Of a stretch of 63,577 nt of DNA, positions 1-9,503 are shown one piece after another. This DNA is from Planctomycetota bacterium (GTDB lineage Bacteria; Planctomycetota; Phycisphaerae; UBA1845; PWPN01): contig JAKLEZ010000031.1 of assembly GCA_022711465.1 (NCBI GenBank), forward strand, positions 1 through 63,577, given 5' to 3'. The notes beneath the pieces were generated by a model that searched no databases, had not been told where the DNA came from, and was given only the letters and a program-made list of their open reading frames with translations. The number at the start of each line of letters is the position of its first letter. Within the stretch, counting starts at the first letter, position 1. A program made the translations under genes and the position numbers.

Positions 1-1
1 T

Positions 2-235
2 GAGCAGTTGTTTGCCTTCGCTGCCTACAAGGCCGGCCCCGCAAGGATCAGCGGGTTCCGAAAGAAAGCCAAGGCGATGGGCTTGGATCCCAACAAGTGT
101 TTCAAAAACGTGGAGATCGTGGCCGCGAAGGAGATCGGGCGGGAAACGGTGGACTGCGTCACTCACATTCTGCAGTACTACATCGCCTGCAAGGGGGTGA
201 CTGGGCGCGAGGCAGAGCGGGTCGGGTCGTCATGA
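2..235 (+). CDS. Lytic transglycosylase C-terminus (MltF-like), partial at left edge
   Basis: Only the last ~77 residues are present; the frame is already open at the first base. The visible part reads FAFAAYKAGPARI, matching the AAYNAGPGR-type motif of the soluble-lytic-transglycosylase (SLT) fold, followed by LDPNKCFKNVE and a GRETVDCVTHI helix as in membrane-bound MltF-type enzymes. Known family role: cleavage of the MurNAc-GlcNAc bond in peptidoglycan with 1,6-anhydro product formation, in the periplasm. The catalytic glutamate lies upstream, outside the window. Pyruvate kinase follows ~100 bp downstream on the same strand, with no evident functional tie. Assignment to MltF rather than another SLT subfamily is from motif resemblance. 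Confidence 0.75.
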   Translation, partial: EQLFAFAAYKAGPARISGFRKKAKAMGLDPNKCFKNVEIVAAKEIGRETVDCVTHILQYYIACKGVTGREAERVGSS

Positions 236-339
236 CTCTCGGGGAACGGAACGTGGAACGATGCCGGGAGAGCGGAGAAGCACGATGAATCACAGGTCGG
301 AAGAGATATTCCCCAATGGGGGACCATGAGGTCACGAAC

Positions 340-1761
<1,422 letters not shown>

Positions 1762-1904
1762 CCGGTTGCGGCTTCGCACACCCCTGTGGCTGGGTGCGGC
1801 GACTTGATTGCGTGCGTCACCGGGCTCCGTGGCCCGACGGGATGCAGACGGCGGAGCGAAGGACATGAGCCAACTGAGTAACTGCCAATCGGGAGGACCC
1901 GCGA

Positions 1905-2432
1905 ATGTTTAAGGAAGAGAGGACTGAGCCGCTGTTTGAATGGGCCATGCTTGGGAAGGTGGACACCGGACGGCCCAACCTAGGCTTCACGGCGCACGTG
2001 GCCGTCTACCGCCTGATGCAGTTTACCCTCCGCGACGTACTTATCAGACAGCACGGTGTGGAGGCGGCCGATCGCGTCTTCTACGGTGCCGGCGAGCTGG
2101 CTGGGAAGCTCTTCTACGAGAACGTCATTACGAAGCGGGAGTCCTTCAGCGAGTTCGTGGCGGAGCTTCAGGATGTCCTCCGGGAGATGGGCATCGGCAT
2201 CCTGCGAATCGAAAAAGAGGACCTCGAAAACCTGACTTTTACTCTAACCGTTGCCGAGGATCTCGACTGTTCCGGTCTGCCTGCCTGTGACGAGCGGATC
2301 TGCACGTACGATGAAGGTTTCATCAGCGGCTTGCTTTCGGCCCACACGGGCAAGAAGTTCCGAGTGAAGGAAGTAGATTGCTGGTGTTCGGGCGATCGTG
2401 TATGCCGTTTCGATGTGAAGTCTGTGTCGTAG
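1905..2432 (+). CDS. V4R-domain small-molecule-binding protein
   Basis: A 175-aa soluble protein consisting of a V4R (4-vinyl-reductase) domain. N-terminal residues include NLGFTAHVAVYRLMQFTLRDVL; the middle carries ADRVFYGAGELAGKLFYENV; the C-terminal half has the typical cysteine-rich end, SGLPACDERICTYDEGFISGLL followed by CWCSGDRVCRFDV. V4R domains are known as ligand sensors, often attached to regulators (XylR/DmpR, BchJ-related proteins); the Cys residues may bind metal or help hold the ligand. Here it stands alone, 10 bp before an RsbU-type phosphatase gene on the same strand, so it may be the sensory input to that phosphatase. The ligand cannot be predicted. SD-like GGAGGA lies ~8 nt upstream of the ATG. 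Confidence 0.82.
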   Translation: MFKEERTEPLFEWAMLGKVDTGRPNLGFTAHVAVYRLMQFTLRDVLIRQHGVEAADRVFYGAGELAGKLFYENVITKRESFSEFVAELQDVLREMGIGILRIEKEDLENLTFTLTVAEDLDCSGLPACDERICTYDEGFISGLLSAHTGKKFRVKEVDCWCSGDRVCRFDVKSVS

Positions 2433-2442
2433 AGCTGGTTCC

Positions 2443-3642
2443 ATGATCGAAGCACGGGAAGAAGACATTGATAGAATCACGGAGCTGTTCTACCGTGTCT
2501 TGAAGGGAGAGATCCCTCAGCCGCTCGCGTTGCCGGAGGATTGTCCAAGAAACGAGGTCAACCAAGTCGCTGAGTATGCCAACCGTTTCATCGCGGAATA
2601 CCGGGCCCTTGCCGATGCGATGTCGGCATTGTCTCGAGGCGAACTCGACTTCGGCGTCCCCGCAGGCAAGATGCACGTCCTGCAGTCGTTCAAGAACCTC
2701 CATGCAAACCTGCGTCACCTGACTTGGAAGACTCAGCAGATCGCAGGAGGTGACCTGAGCCAGCGTGTTGATTTCATGGGAGGTTTCTCTACTGCCTTCA
2801 ACAGCATGACGCAGCAGTTGCGGGCGGCTTTCGCCAAGATCGACCGGCAGAATCAGGATCTGTCGCGGGCGAATCAACGCATGAAGCGGGACCTGGAGGC
2901 TGCCGCCCGTGTACAGCAGACGCTGTTGCCGGAGAACCTGCCCAACATCGAAGGACTGAGCTTCGCCTGGTCGTACCGGCCGTGTGACGAACTGGCTGGC
3001 GACGCCCTCAACATTGTCCGGATCAATGACGATCTCATTGCCGTCTATTGTCTGGACGTGAGTGGACACGGCGTGCCAGCGGCGTTGCTCTCGGTGACCG
3101 TCACCAGGAGTCTGAACCCTCGCGCGGGAGGAACTGCGTCACTCGTGGCCGGGCCCGGCGCCAATCCGGAAGCCGTGGATCCCGTACAGGTGGCGTCGCG
3201 GTTGAACTCGCTGTACCCGATGGAGTCGAACGGCGACTACTACTTCACGATGATTTACGGGCTTCTGGACGTGCGCACCCGGCAGTTCCGTTTCACGGTC
3301 GCGGCACATCCGGGACCGATCCTCGCTCCGGCGTGTGGTTGCCCCAGGCGTTTTGACGTGTCCGGTTTCCCGATCGGAATGGTCGAGGACGCCGATTACG
3401 AGCAGTCGGTGATTGACTTGCGGCCAGGCGATCGTCTCTTCCTGCATTCGGACGGTCTGACCGAAGAAGCCAACGCTCAGGGCGAGTTGTTCGGTGATGA
3501 GCGATTGCTCGGCGCCATCGAGGCTGGTCGGCACCTTGGCCTGAGCGAAGTCGTGGAATCCCTCATCCGGACGGTTGCGGGCTGGCGGGGAGATGATCAT
3601 CTCAGAGACGACGTCTCCATTCTGGCGATAGGTCTTGATTAA
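2443..3642 (+). CDS. RsbU/SpoIIE-type PP2C serine phosphatase with HAMP-like N-terminus
   Basis: A 399-aa cytoplasmic protein without membrane segments. Residues ~60-140 resemble tandem HAMP helices (LADAMSALSRGELDF, then QIAGGDLSQRVDFMGGFSTAFNSM), residues ~130-165 are a coiled linker ending in EAAARVQQTLLP, and residues ~170-395 are the PP2C domain with metal-binding motifs ELAGDALNI, CLDVSGHGVPAALL, LFLHSDGLTEEAN and the terminal RDDVSILAI. Known family role: dephosphorylation of STAS anti-anti-sigma proteins in partner switching. A STAS protein is encoded at 5760 in the same run, a plausible substrate; no RsbW-type kinase is seen in the window. Ten bp separate it from the V4R gene, suggesting co-transcription. 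Confidence 0.92.
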   Translation: MIEAREEDIDRITELFYRVLKGEIPQPLALPEDCPRNEVNQVAEYANRFIAEYRALADAMSALSRGELDFGVPAGKMHVLQSFKNLHANLRHLTWKTQQIAGGDLSQRVDFMGGFSTAFNSMTQQLRAAFAKIDRQNQDLSRANQRMKRDLEAAARVQQTLLPENLPNIEGLSFAWSYRPCDELAGDALNIVRINDDLIAVYCLDVSGHGVPAALLSVTVTRSLNPRAGGTASLVAGPGANPEAVDPVQVASRLNSLYPMESNGDYYFTMIYGLLDVRTRQFRFTVAAHPGPILAPACGCPRRFDVSGFPIGMVEDADYEQSVIDLRPGDRLFLHSDGLTEEANAQGELFGDERLLGAIEAGRHLGLSEVVESLIRTVAGWRGDDHLRDDVSILAIGLD

Positions 3643-3674
3643 CCGATCATTGGCGTTCGTCAGGATCGACTGCA

Positions 3675-4214
3675 ATGATTGACGTGAGAACCTACTCCGG
3701 GATCGAGACGTTGAAGAACGGTCTCGTGGTCACGATCCGCGCGATCCGGCCCGACGACAAGGCCGCGGTAGTCGAGGCATTTCACAAGCTCGAACCCGAG
3801 TCGATCTACGCCCGGTTCTTCCAGGTTAAGGCGTCACTTTCAAACAGAGAACTGAAAGCAGTCACCGAGGTCGATTTCGACAACGTCGTCCAGCTCGTGG
3901 TGACTCTGAAATCCGAAGGGAGAGAGATCATCATCGGCGGTGGCCGCTACGTGCGCCTCAATCGGTCCGACACGCGTAGCGCAGAGATCGCGTTCGTGGT
4001 CGAGGAGGATTACCACGGGTTGGGAATCGCCGGACGCGTTCTGGACCATCTCACTCGCATTGCCCGGGATAGCGGTATCAGCCACTTCGAGGCTGAGGTG
4101 CTCTCGAAGAACAGGCCGATGCTCGCCGTCTTCCTCCGAAGCGGGTTTCCGATGAAGCAGACCCAAACAGGGGACGTCATTCAGGTGACGTTGTCGTTGA
4201 TCGACCGGCCGTAG
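3675..4214 (+). CDS. GNAT acetyltransferase, Pat-like
   Basis: A 179-aa GNAT-fold protein. The opening, LVVTIRAIRPDDKAAVVEAFHKLEPESIYARFF, is the start typical of Pat/Gcn5-like acetyltransferases that control acyl-CoA synthetases by lysine acetylation. The acetyl-CoA-binding region reads AFVVEEDYHGLGIAGRVLDHL (degenerate R/QxxGxG/A loop), followed by FEAEVLSKNRPMLAVFLRSGF. In mycobacterial Pat a cyclic-nucleotide domain is fused upstream; here a partial cNMP-binding domain is encoded just downstream (4234). Thirty-two bp follow the phosphatase gene. The substrate is unknown; protein lysine acetylation is inferred from subfamily resemblance, and a small-molecule N-acetyltransferase remains possible. 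Confidence 0.8.
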   Translation: MIDVRTYSGIETLKNGLVVTIRAIRPDDKAAVVEAFHKLEPESIYARFFQVKASLSNRELKAVTEVDFDNVVQLVVTLKSEGREIIIGGGRYVRLNRSDTRSAEIAFVVEEDYHGLGIAGRVLDHLTRIARDSGISHFEAEVLSKNRPMLAVFLRSGFPMKQTQTGDVIQVTLSLIDRP

Positions 4215-4233
4215 CCGGCAAGAGGTCTGGAAT

Positions 4234-4500
4234 ATGATGACACACGCGCAACTCATCGAGTTCCTCAAACAGCCGGTCGGGCTCTGCAAGAACTTCTCCG
4301 ATGATCGCCTCGATGGACTGGTCAGGGAATCGCGAGTCGTTTCCTACGAGCCTGAAGAGGCCGTCGTCGAGTTCGGCGAGGACGCTGCTTTCCTCGGTGT
4401 TCTGCTCGAAGGCGATCTGGCGGTCTGCCCAGTCACCGGTGCGAAGGCGGTTGCGTCGTCTTGCAGTGCGCGTTTTGCCCGCTTGTGTGCAGGCTGGTAG
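4234..4500 (+). pseudogene. Truncated cyclic-nucleotide-binding domain protein
   Basis: An 88-aa frame resembling the first half of a CRP-type cNMP-binding domain: LCKNFSDDRLDGLVRESRVVSYEPEEAVVEFGEDAAFLGVLLEGDLAV matches the entry helix and first beta strands. The frame then ends in CPVTGAKAVASSCSARFARLCAGW and stops before any phosphate-binding cassette (GE...RxA) appears. No convincing continuation is present in the other two frames up to PilT, so this looks like a truncated gene rather than a single frameshift. It lies 19 bp after the Pat-like GNAT gene, consistent with decay of a cAMP-responsive partner or domain. A functional mini-protein is possible but would lack the nucleotide phosphate contacts. 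Confidence 0.5.
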
Positions 4501-4652
4501 GTTGGGCTGGGGAGTCTTGGCCATCTATGACTCTATGCCAACGGCAGACTGGACCAGAGCCTGCCGTTCTCCAAGTGACGGGACCGCGTGTCTTCGGCGG
4601 TGACACGTGGTATACTGCTCAGCAGTCTGGCTCCAACAGCGGGAGTGTGGCC

Positions 4653-5732
4653 ATGGATTTCGAACGCCTTCTGAAGTTCGCCGTCGAAAACGGCGCCTCC
4701 GACATCCACCTGCAAGCCACCTCGCCTCCCATGCTGCGCCTGGGCAACCAAATCCGTGTGGTCGAGGGCCCTTCGGTCACCGACGATGACATGCTGTCGT
4801 TCTTGAGAGAGATCGCTCCGCCGCGGTTTTCGGAGGACATCGTTGGCGCGGCGGCAAGCGGGCTGGACTTCTCCCACGCGCTCTCGTCGGGTACCCGCTT
4901 TCGCTGTAGCGCCTTCCGCACGCTGGGGCGGTTCGGGATGACCATGCGGGTGATCCGCACGGAGATCCCATCCATTGCTGCCCTCAAACTGCCACAAGTG
5001 ATTCACGATATCGCCCTCGCGCGTCGTGGACTGACCCTGGTGACAGGCACGACTGGGAGCGGAAAGAGTACCACCCTTGCGTCGATGATCGATCTGATCA
5101 ATACCAACTACCGCACCAAAATCATCACCGTGGAGGATCCGGTCGAGTATCTACACGGCAACAAGAAGGCCCTGGTGACCCAAATCGAGGTGGGCTCGGA
5201 TACGACCTCGTTTGACCAGGCGCTGCGACAAGCCCTGCGACAGGACCCTGATGTTATCCTTGTCGGTGAATTGCGCGACGTCGAGACTTTGCGGATCGCC
5301 TTGCGCGCCGCGGACACCGGCCATCAGGTGTTCTCCACGGTTCACAGCGCCAACGCGCCGCAGACCATCGAGCGGATCATCGCGATGTTCCCGCCGGCGG
5401 AGCACAAGGTGCTCCTCTCCCAGTTGGCCAACTCCATCGAGGCGATCATCTCGCAGCGGCTGATCACCGGACACGACGAGAAACGCCGCCCGGCCGTCGA
5501 GATCCTTCGCGGGGGCCCGGTAACTACCAAGTTCATCATGGAAGGCCGGCTGAACGATCTGGCGACATATGTGCAGGGAGGCGAAGCCGGAATGCAGAGC
5601 TTCGATCAGCACCTGCTGTCCATGTACCAAGCGGAACAGATCAGCGGAACGGAGGCGCTTCGTTGGGCAACCAACCCGGAAGCCCTGTCCATCGCGATGC
5701 GCGGCGTCAAGCGTATTGGAGGCATCGCCTGA
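4653..5732 (+). CDS. pilT: PilT-type pilus retraction ATPase
   Basis: A 359-aa GspE/PilT-family hexameric ATPase that powers type IV pilus retraction at the inner membrane. The N-terminal PAS-like domain has GASDIHLQATSPPMLRLGNQI; Walker A is GTTGSGKSTTLA (~residues 134-145), the Asp box/Walker B DPDVILVGELRD (~197-208), the His box HQVFSTVHSANAPQTIERI, and the retraction signature region is LLSQLANSIEAIISQRL. The frame is open upstream from ~4461, but the start at 4653 is preferred: GGGAG lies 7 nt before the ATG and the family N-terminus MDFERLLKFAVENGASDIHL begins there. No pilus assembly genes adjoin it; the pseudopilin at 27.6 kb is distant. A STAS gene follows after 27 bp. Confidence 0.93.
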   Translation: MDFERLLKFAVENGASDIHLQATSPPMLRLGNQIRVVEGPSVTDDDMLSFLREIAPPRFSEDIVGAAASGLDFSHALSSGTRFRCSAFRTLGRFGMTMRVIRTEIPSIAALKLPQVIHDIALARRGLTLVTGTTGSGKSTTLASMIDLINTNYRTKIITVEDPVEYLHGNKKALVTQIEVGSDTTSFDQALRQALRQDPDVILVGELRDVETLRIALRAADTGHQVFSTVHSANAPQTIERIIAMFPPAEHKVLLSQLANSIEAIISQRLITGHDEKRRPAVEILRGGPVTTKFIMEGRLNDLATYVQGGEAGMQSFDQHLLSMYQAEQISGTEALRWATNPEALSIAMRGVKRIGGIA

Positions 5733-5759
5733 CATTGACGGGCCTTGCAGGAGCAACCT

Positions 5760-6122
5760 ATGCCAGACTCACCTTCCACCATTGTCGAACGGCTTCCGAA
5801 CCTCGTCGTCGTTCGGATTCAGCACGAGAGTCTCGACGAGAAGAATCTCGCCGCTGTCCGGGCTGAAACCTCGGCCGCAGGCGCGGAATCGCCGCAACTG
5901 GCCGTTGTGCTAGATATGACCAAAGTGAGCTTCCTGCCCAGCCTGTCGCTCGGCGGGCTGGTCCAGCTCTCACGGGAGTTCAAGGCCCGGGGGCAACGCT
6001 TTGCGTTGAGCGGACTTCAGCCTCTGGTGCGGGACACGATGGCCATTACCCGGCTCGACAGGCTCATCGAGATCAACAACGACCTCGCGACGCTGACAGG
6101 TCCGACGGGGACTGCGGGATGA
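5760..6122 (+). CDS. STAS-domain protein (anti-sigma factor antagonist-like)
   Basis: A 120-aa single-domain STAS protein with VVLDMTKVSFLPSLSLGGLVQL as the core. Known STAS anti-anti-sigma factors carry a phosphorylatable Ser in a DSSGL motif. Here the aligned positions read P-S-L-S-L, so the Asp and the usual second Ser are replaced while the neighbouring Ser is kept. The start at 5760 has AGGAG 6 nt upstream. It is the last gene of the V4R-PP2C-GNAT-cNBD-PilT run and the obvious candidate partner of the PP2C phosphatase at 2443. With no kinase or sigma factor nearby, it may act on PilT or another target rather than on transcription; that is inference. Confidence 0.83.
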   Translation: MPDSPSTIVERLPNLVVVRIQHESLDEKNLAAVRAETSAAGAESPQLAVVLDMTKVSFLPSLSLGGLVQLSREFKARGQRFALSGLQPLVRDTMAITRLDRLIEINNDLATLTGPTGTAG

Positions 6123-6215
6123 ACTCGCGAGGTCCAGCGATGCAGATGTGCGGAGGATGACCCGCGCATCGGCAGGTTGGATGCTCTTGAGATTCACATC
6201 TTCTTCCTTTTAGTA

Positions 6216-6420
6216 CTAAAGTTGTGCATCGCGTTTCCGGGTCCTGTAGTGACATTTCCGTGCGATGGCTTGGTGCCTACGGCGCCAAGCCGACCACATC
6301 AGGGTTCGCTCGTTCTCGTTGAGTCGTGGCCAGACGATTCGAATCAGGAGTCGTCGGACTTCTGGCTTCGTGAGCGGGATCAAGTCGTCGCGCTTTCTAA
6401 CCGCGGCCGCTCCTGCGAAT
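6216..6420 (-). pseudogene. Transposase C-terminal remnant (IS701/IS4-like DDE)
   Basis: On the minus strand the frame ends LTKPEVRRLLIRIVWPR...LMWSAWRRRHQAIARKCHYRTR and a stop at 6216. The W-x-x-WRRRHQA-x-A-x-x-CHY pattern is the familiar tail of IS701/IS4-like DDE transposases. Only about 60-70 residues are recognisable, with no catalytic region and no clear terminal repeats. It sits in the ~440-bp gap between the STAS gene and the amidohydrolase pseudogene, and may be associated with the truncation of the latter. The remaining bases of the gap show nothing else I can support. Confidence 0.5.
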
Positions 6421-6584
6421 CTGCCGCCGAACGCACAACGGCCAGGAACGCCAAGGCCAACATGGACAGGGTGTTCGTCTCCCTTCGTCGTGAGGCGTGG
6501 TCGCACGGCGATGCCCACAGCACACCCAATCCGGTTGTCAACGACTTCATGACTGCTCTCCTTATTGCACGTATCCCTGTCTCG

Positions 6585-7350
6585 CTACGTGGGTAGCCCA
6601 CCTCGTCTCGGTGAGCCTTGGCCGTGTACATCCGCCACCGCGTCGCCTGCCGCGTAGGCGCCCAGGTGAGCGGTGACCGACAGACCGCGCCGATGGGCTT
6701 CCTCGATAATCACCCGGCCGACTTCGCGACGCGTACCCGCGTAAATCTTCACTGTCGTTATATGCCACGGCAGGGAGGTCGTCGAATAATGCGGGAACCT
6801 GTGCGGGACTGGCGAGTGCCCGCCCGGCATCGGGGTGGATAGGCGGATCAGCATCAAGAAGCGGTGTACAGGTGAAGACCCGCGGTGACGATTCTGGACG
6901 TGCCCGTGCGAACCGCGCCACCAAGGTCGCGGCGACGATCTCATCTCCGGTGCTTCGAACCGAAGTGACGCCCGCCGCAAGATACAGCGACAACACCTCG
7001 TCACCGGACACATGGGCCTGAGTGAGAACGTGCTGGAGATGGACGTGGGCGTCGATCAAACCTGGCACAGCAAATCGCCCACGACCATCGAGCCGCGTCG
7101 CGTCGGCCGGAATTTGTGCCTTCTTTTCCGGTGACATCACGGCAGTGATCCGTTCGCCCTGCACGACAATCGTGCGCTCTCCCAGCATCTGGGCTGCTTC
7201 CGGGTCGAACACCGTGCAACCTTCAATCATCAGGGAGGGCAGACGATCCGGAAAGCTCGCGGAAGTGCAGGAGAGCCCAGCGAGAACCATCAGGCTGCCC
7301 ACCAGGGGCGGAACCGTGACGCGGTGCTCGAAGACCGTGGAGTGGCCCAT
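6585..7350 (-). pseudogene. Frameshifted, truncated amidohydrolase (imidazolonepropionase-like)
   Basis: The minus-strand frame starts at 7350 with GAGGAG ~8 nt upstream and encodes a possible lipoprotein signal (VLAGLSC), then the metal-dependent amidohydrolase entry: GERTIVVQGERITAVMSPEK, RLDGRGRFAVPGLIDAHVHLQH with the metal-binding HxH, and YLAAGVTSVRSTGDE. Near 6755-6770 the homology moves to another frame (TVKIYAGTRREVGRVIIEEAHRRGLSVTAHLGAYAAGDAV, including the next metal-ligand histidine) and then ends; the distal barrel is missing. About 255 residues remain of a family normally ~420-450 aa. Both a frameshift and a 3' deletion are present, so it is a pseudogene unless there are assembly errors. 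The 7351-7835 gap upstream holds no supportable gene. Confidence 0.75.
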
Positions 7351-7835
7351 GCGCGGCTCCTCTGTGCGAAACGACTGATCGCCAATAGACTACCCGCAAG
7401 GTGGGTGCGATGCGCAAGGAAGAACCCGGCGACGAGATTCTGCCCGGCCTGCCGCCTTATGGTCCCCCGCGGTTGGATGGCCCTCAGCGAAGGACTCTCC
7501 GCCAACGCTTCCGCGCCCATGCCGCAGTCAACGATTCAGGATCGTTCGTCAGACGCTCCCACCAGACACCGGGTGGTGGAGAAGGTCGAAGGCTCTCCAG
7601 TAGGAAACTACCTCCCGCCTCCAGGGCTTTGGCGAGTTTGGACAACAGGCGAGCAACCGGCGGCGACTTCAGATCGGAGCTATATCCACCCGCCGCGGAT
7701 GGAGCCCCTTGATGGGGCGACCGGGCTGTCGCATCATATCTGCCTGAGCGCCCTTTCGGCCCGGCAACGGTCGCAGGCGGTAGCACTTGCGAGCCTGCCG
7801 AGGACTTCGGTCCGATTCTTTTGAGGAGAACCGAC
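7351..7835. other. Intergenic gap without recognisable gene
   Basis: Both strands contain open frames of 60-165 codons here, but none shows a plausible start with a ribosome-binding site, a domain, or composition like a real protein. The only functional sites I can point to are ribosome-binding sequences at its edges, for the amidohydrolase pseudogene (minus) and for the glycosidase-like gene (plus, GAGGAGA near 7823). Divergent promoters are expected but none matches a clear consensus. Confidence 0.5.
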
Positions 7836-9503
7836 ATGGACAGGTGCTTTCCTTTTCTGCTGTTCGTTCTGAGCCTAACAAATATCGCCACCGCCGCCTC
7901 TTACCCAGACCGCTTCGTCTGGGTCTTCGGCTGGAATCTCGGGTCAGACGATGAAGTTGCGGAAGTCACCAAGGTGCTGGACACGGCAGGACAGGCCGGT
8001 CTCAACGGCGCGGTGGTGTCGTTCGGGCTGGACACGCTCTGCAAAAAACCTCCGGCCTTCTTCCATCGCCTGGGCCAGGTTCAGCAGGCTTGTGAACGCA
8101 ACCAGCTGGAGTTGATCCCTGCGATTTTCTCCGTCGGCTATGCCGGGGCGGTGCTGGCCCACGATAAGAATCTGGCCGAGGGCTTACCGGTGGAAGATGC
8201 CCCGTTCGTGGTGAAGGGAACGGAGGCGCGATTGGTTTCTGATCCGGCACCGAAGCTGGCTAACGGTGGCTTTGAGGACTTCACCGGCCACAAGGTGGCC
8301 AACTACAACCTGGTCGAGCAACCGAGCACGATCAGCTTTGTGGATACCGACGTGAAGCATGGCGGCAACGCATCCCTGCGGATGGAGAATTTCACCGCCA
8401 ATCAATGGGGACACGGCCGGGTGGCGCAGCGGGTCACCCTCCAGCCGCATCGCGTTTACCGGATCAGCCTCTGGGTCAAGACGGAGGCGTTGCAGCCCGC
8501 GGGAGCATTTCAGATGCTGGCCCTGGCGAATGAGGGGGGCGGCCGGGAGTTCGCTCCGCGCAGTTTTCATGTCCCTGCCAGTGGTGACTGGCGGAAGATC
8601 ACCATGCTGGTGAACAGCCTGGACTATGACCAGGTGTCCTTTTACGCCGGGGTCTGGGGCGGCAAGGCGGGCAAGTTCTGGCTTGACGACTGGACCATTG
8701 AGGAAGTCGGCCCCCTGAACGTGCTGCGCCGCCCCGGCACACCGGTGATGGTCAAGAGCGACGACGGCTCGATCACCTACGCCGAAGGGAAGGACTACGC
8801 CCCCCTGCTCGATCCCGCCTACAACCCCCATCGGGAGGACCGTGAGGCACCCCCGCTGAAGCTGCTGCCTGGCAGCCGGATTGTGGATGGGCAGAAGCTG
8901 AAGGTGAGCTGGTATCACCCCATGGTCGTTCACGATGGGCAGATCACCTGCTGCATGGCCGAGCTAGCGCTGTACGACATCTTCGACCACGAGGCCAAGC
9001 TGCTGGCCGAGCACCTGCATCCCAAACGCGTGCTGCTGAGCATGGATGAAATCCGTGAGGGCGGCACCTGCGCCGCCTGCCGCGGACGGAACATGGGCGA
9101 GTTATTGGGCGCGTGCATCACCAAGCAAGTGCAGATTCTGCGGAAGCACGTGGCGGGCGTGCAGGTCTACATCTGGTCGGACATGCTCGATCCGAACCAC
9201 AACGCCCACGGCAACTACTACTTGGTGAAGGGAGATTTCACCGGCTCCTGGAACCACGTGCCCAAGGATTTGATCATCGCGGTCTGGGGCGGCGAGGTGC
9301 GGAGCAAGAGCCTGAAGTTTTTCGCTGACCAGGGCTTTCAGACGCTGGTGGCCTGCTATTACGACGCCGACAATCTGAACCAGGTGAAGGATTGGCTGGC
9401 GGCGACCAAACCCATGAGCAACGTGCGTGGCTTCATGTACACGCCCTGGCAGCGGAAATATGCGCTGTTGCCCGAGTTCGGGGAACTGCTGAAGAACAAG
9501 TGA
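7836..9503 (+). CDS. Secreted glycoside-hydrolase-like TIM-barrel protein with inserted CBM
   Basis: A 555-aa exported protein. Residues 1-20 form a signal peptide (FLLFVLSLTNIATAAS). Residues ~25-130 begin a TIM-barrel-like domain (VWVFGWNLGSDDEVAEV), residues ~138-291 form a CBM4/9-like jelly roll (LANGGFEDF, HGGNASLRMENF, HRVYRISLWVKTEAL, KFWLDDWTIEEV), and the barrel resumes to the end with LLSMDEIREGGTCAACRGR, VYIWSDMLDPNHNAHG and YTPWQRKYALLPEF. The DE pair and tryptophans resemble GH20-type active sites, but I cannot assign a CAZy family. The start has GAGGAGA 8 nt upstream; an upstream ATP-like alternative is less likely. It stands alone between two gaps. Probable role: periplasmic or extracellular glycan degradation. 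Confidence 0.65.
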   Translation: MDRCFPFLLFVLSLTNIATAASYPDRFVWVFGWNLGSDDEVAEVTKVLDTAGQAGLNGAVVSFGLDTLCKKPPAFFHRLGQVQQACERNQLELIPAIFSVGYAGAVLAHDKNLAEGLPVEDAPFVVKGTEARLVSDPAPKLANGGFEDFTGHKVANYNLVEQPSTISFVDTDVKHGGNASLRMENFTANQWGHGRVAQRVTLQPHRVYRISLWVKTEALQPAGAFQMLALANEGGGREFAPRSFHVPASGDWRKITMLVNSLDYDQVSFYAGVWGGKAGKFWLDDWTIEEVGPLNVLRRPGTPVMVKSDDGSITYAEGKDYAPLLDPAYNPHREDREAPPLKLLPGSRIVDGQKLKVSWYHPMVVHDGQITCCMAELALYDIFDHEAKLLAEHLHPKRVLLSMDEIREGGTCAACRGRNMGELLGACITKQVQILRKHVAGVQVYIWSDMLDPNHNAHGNYYLVKGDFTGSWNHVPKDLIIAVWGGEVRSKSLKFFADQGFQTLVACYYDADNLNQVKDWLAATKPMSNVRGFMYTPWQRKYALLPEFGELLKNK

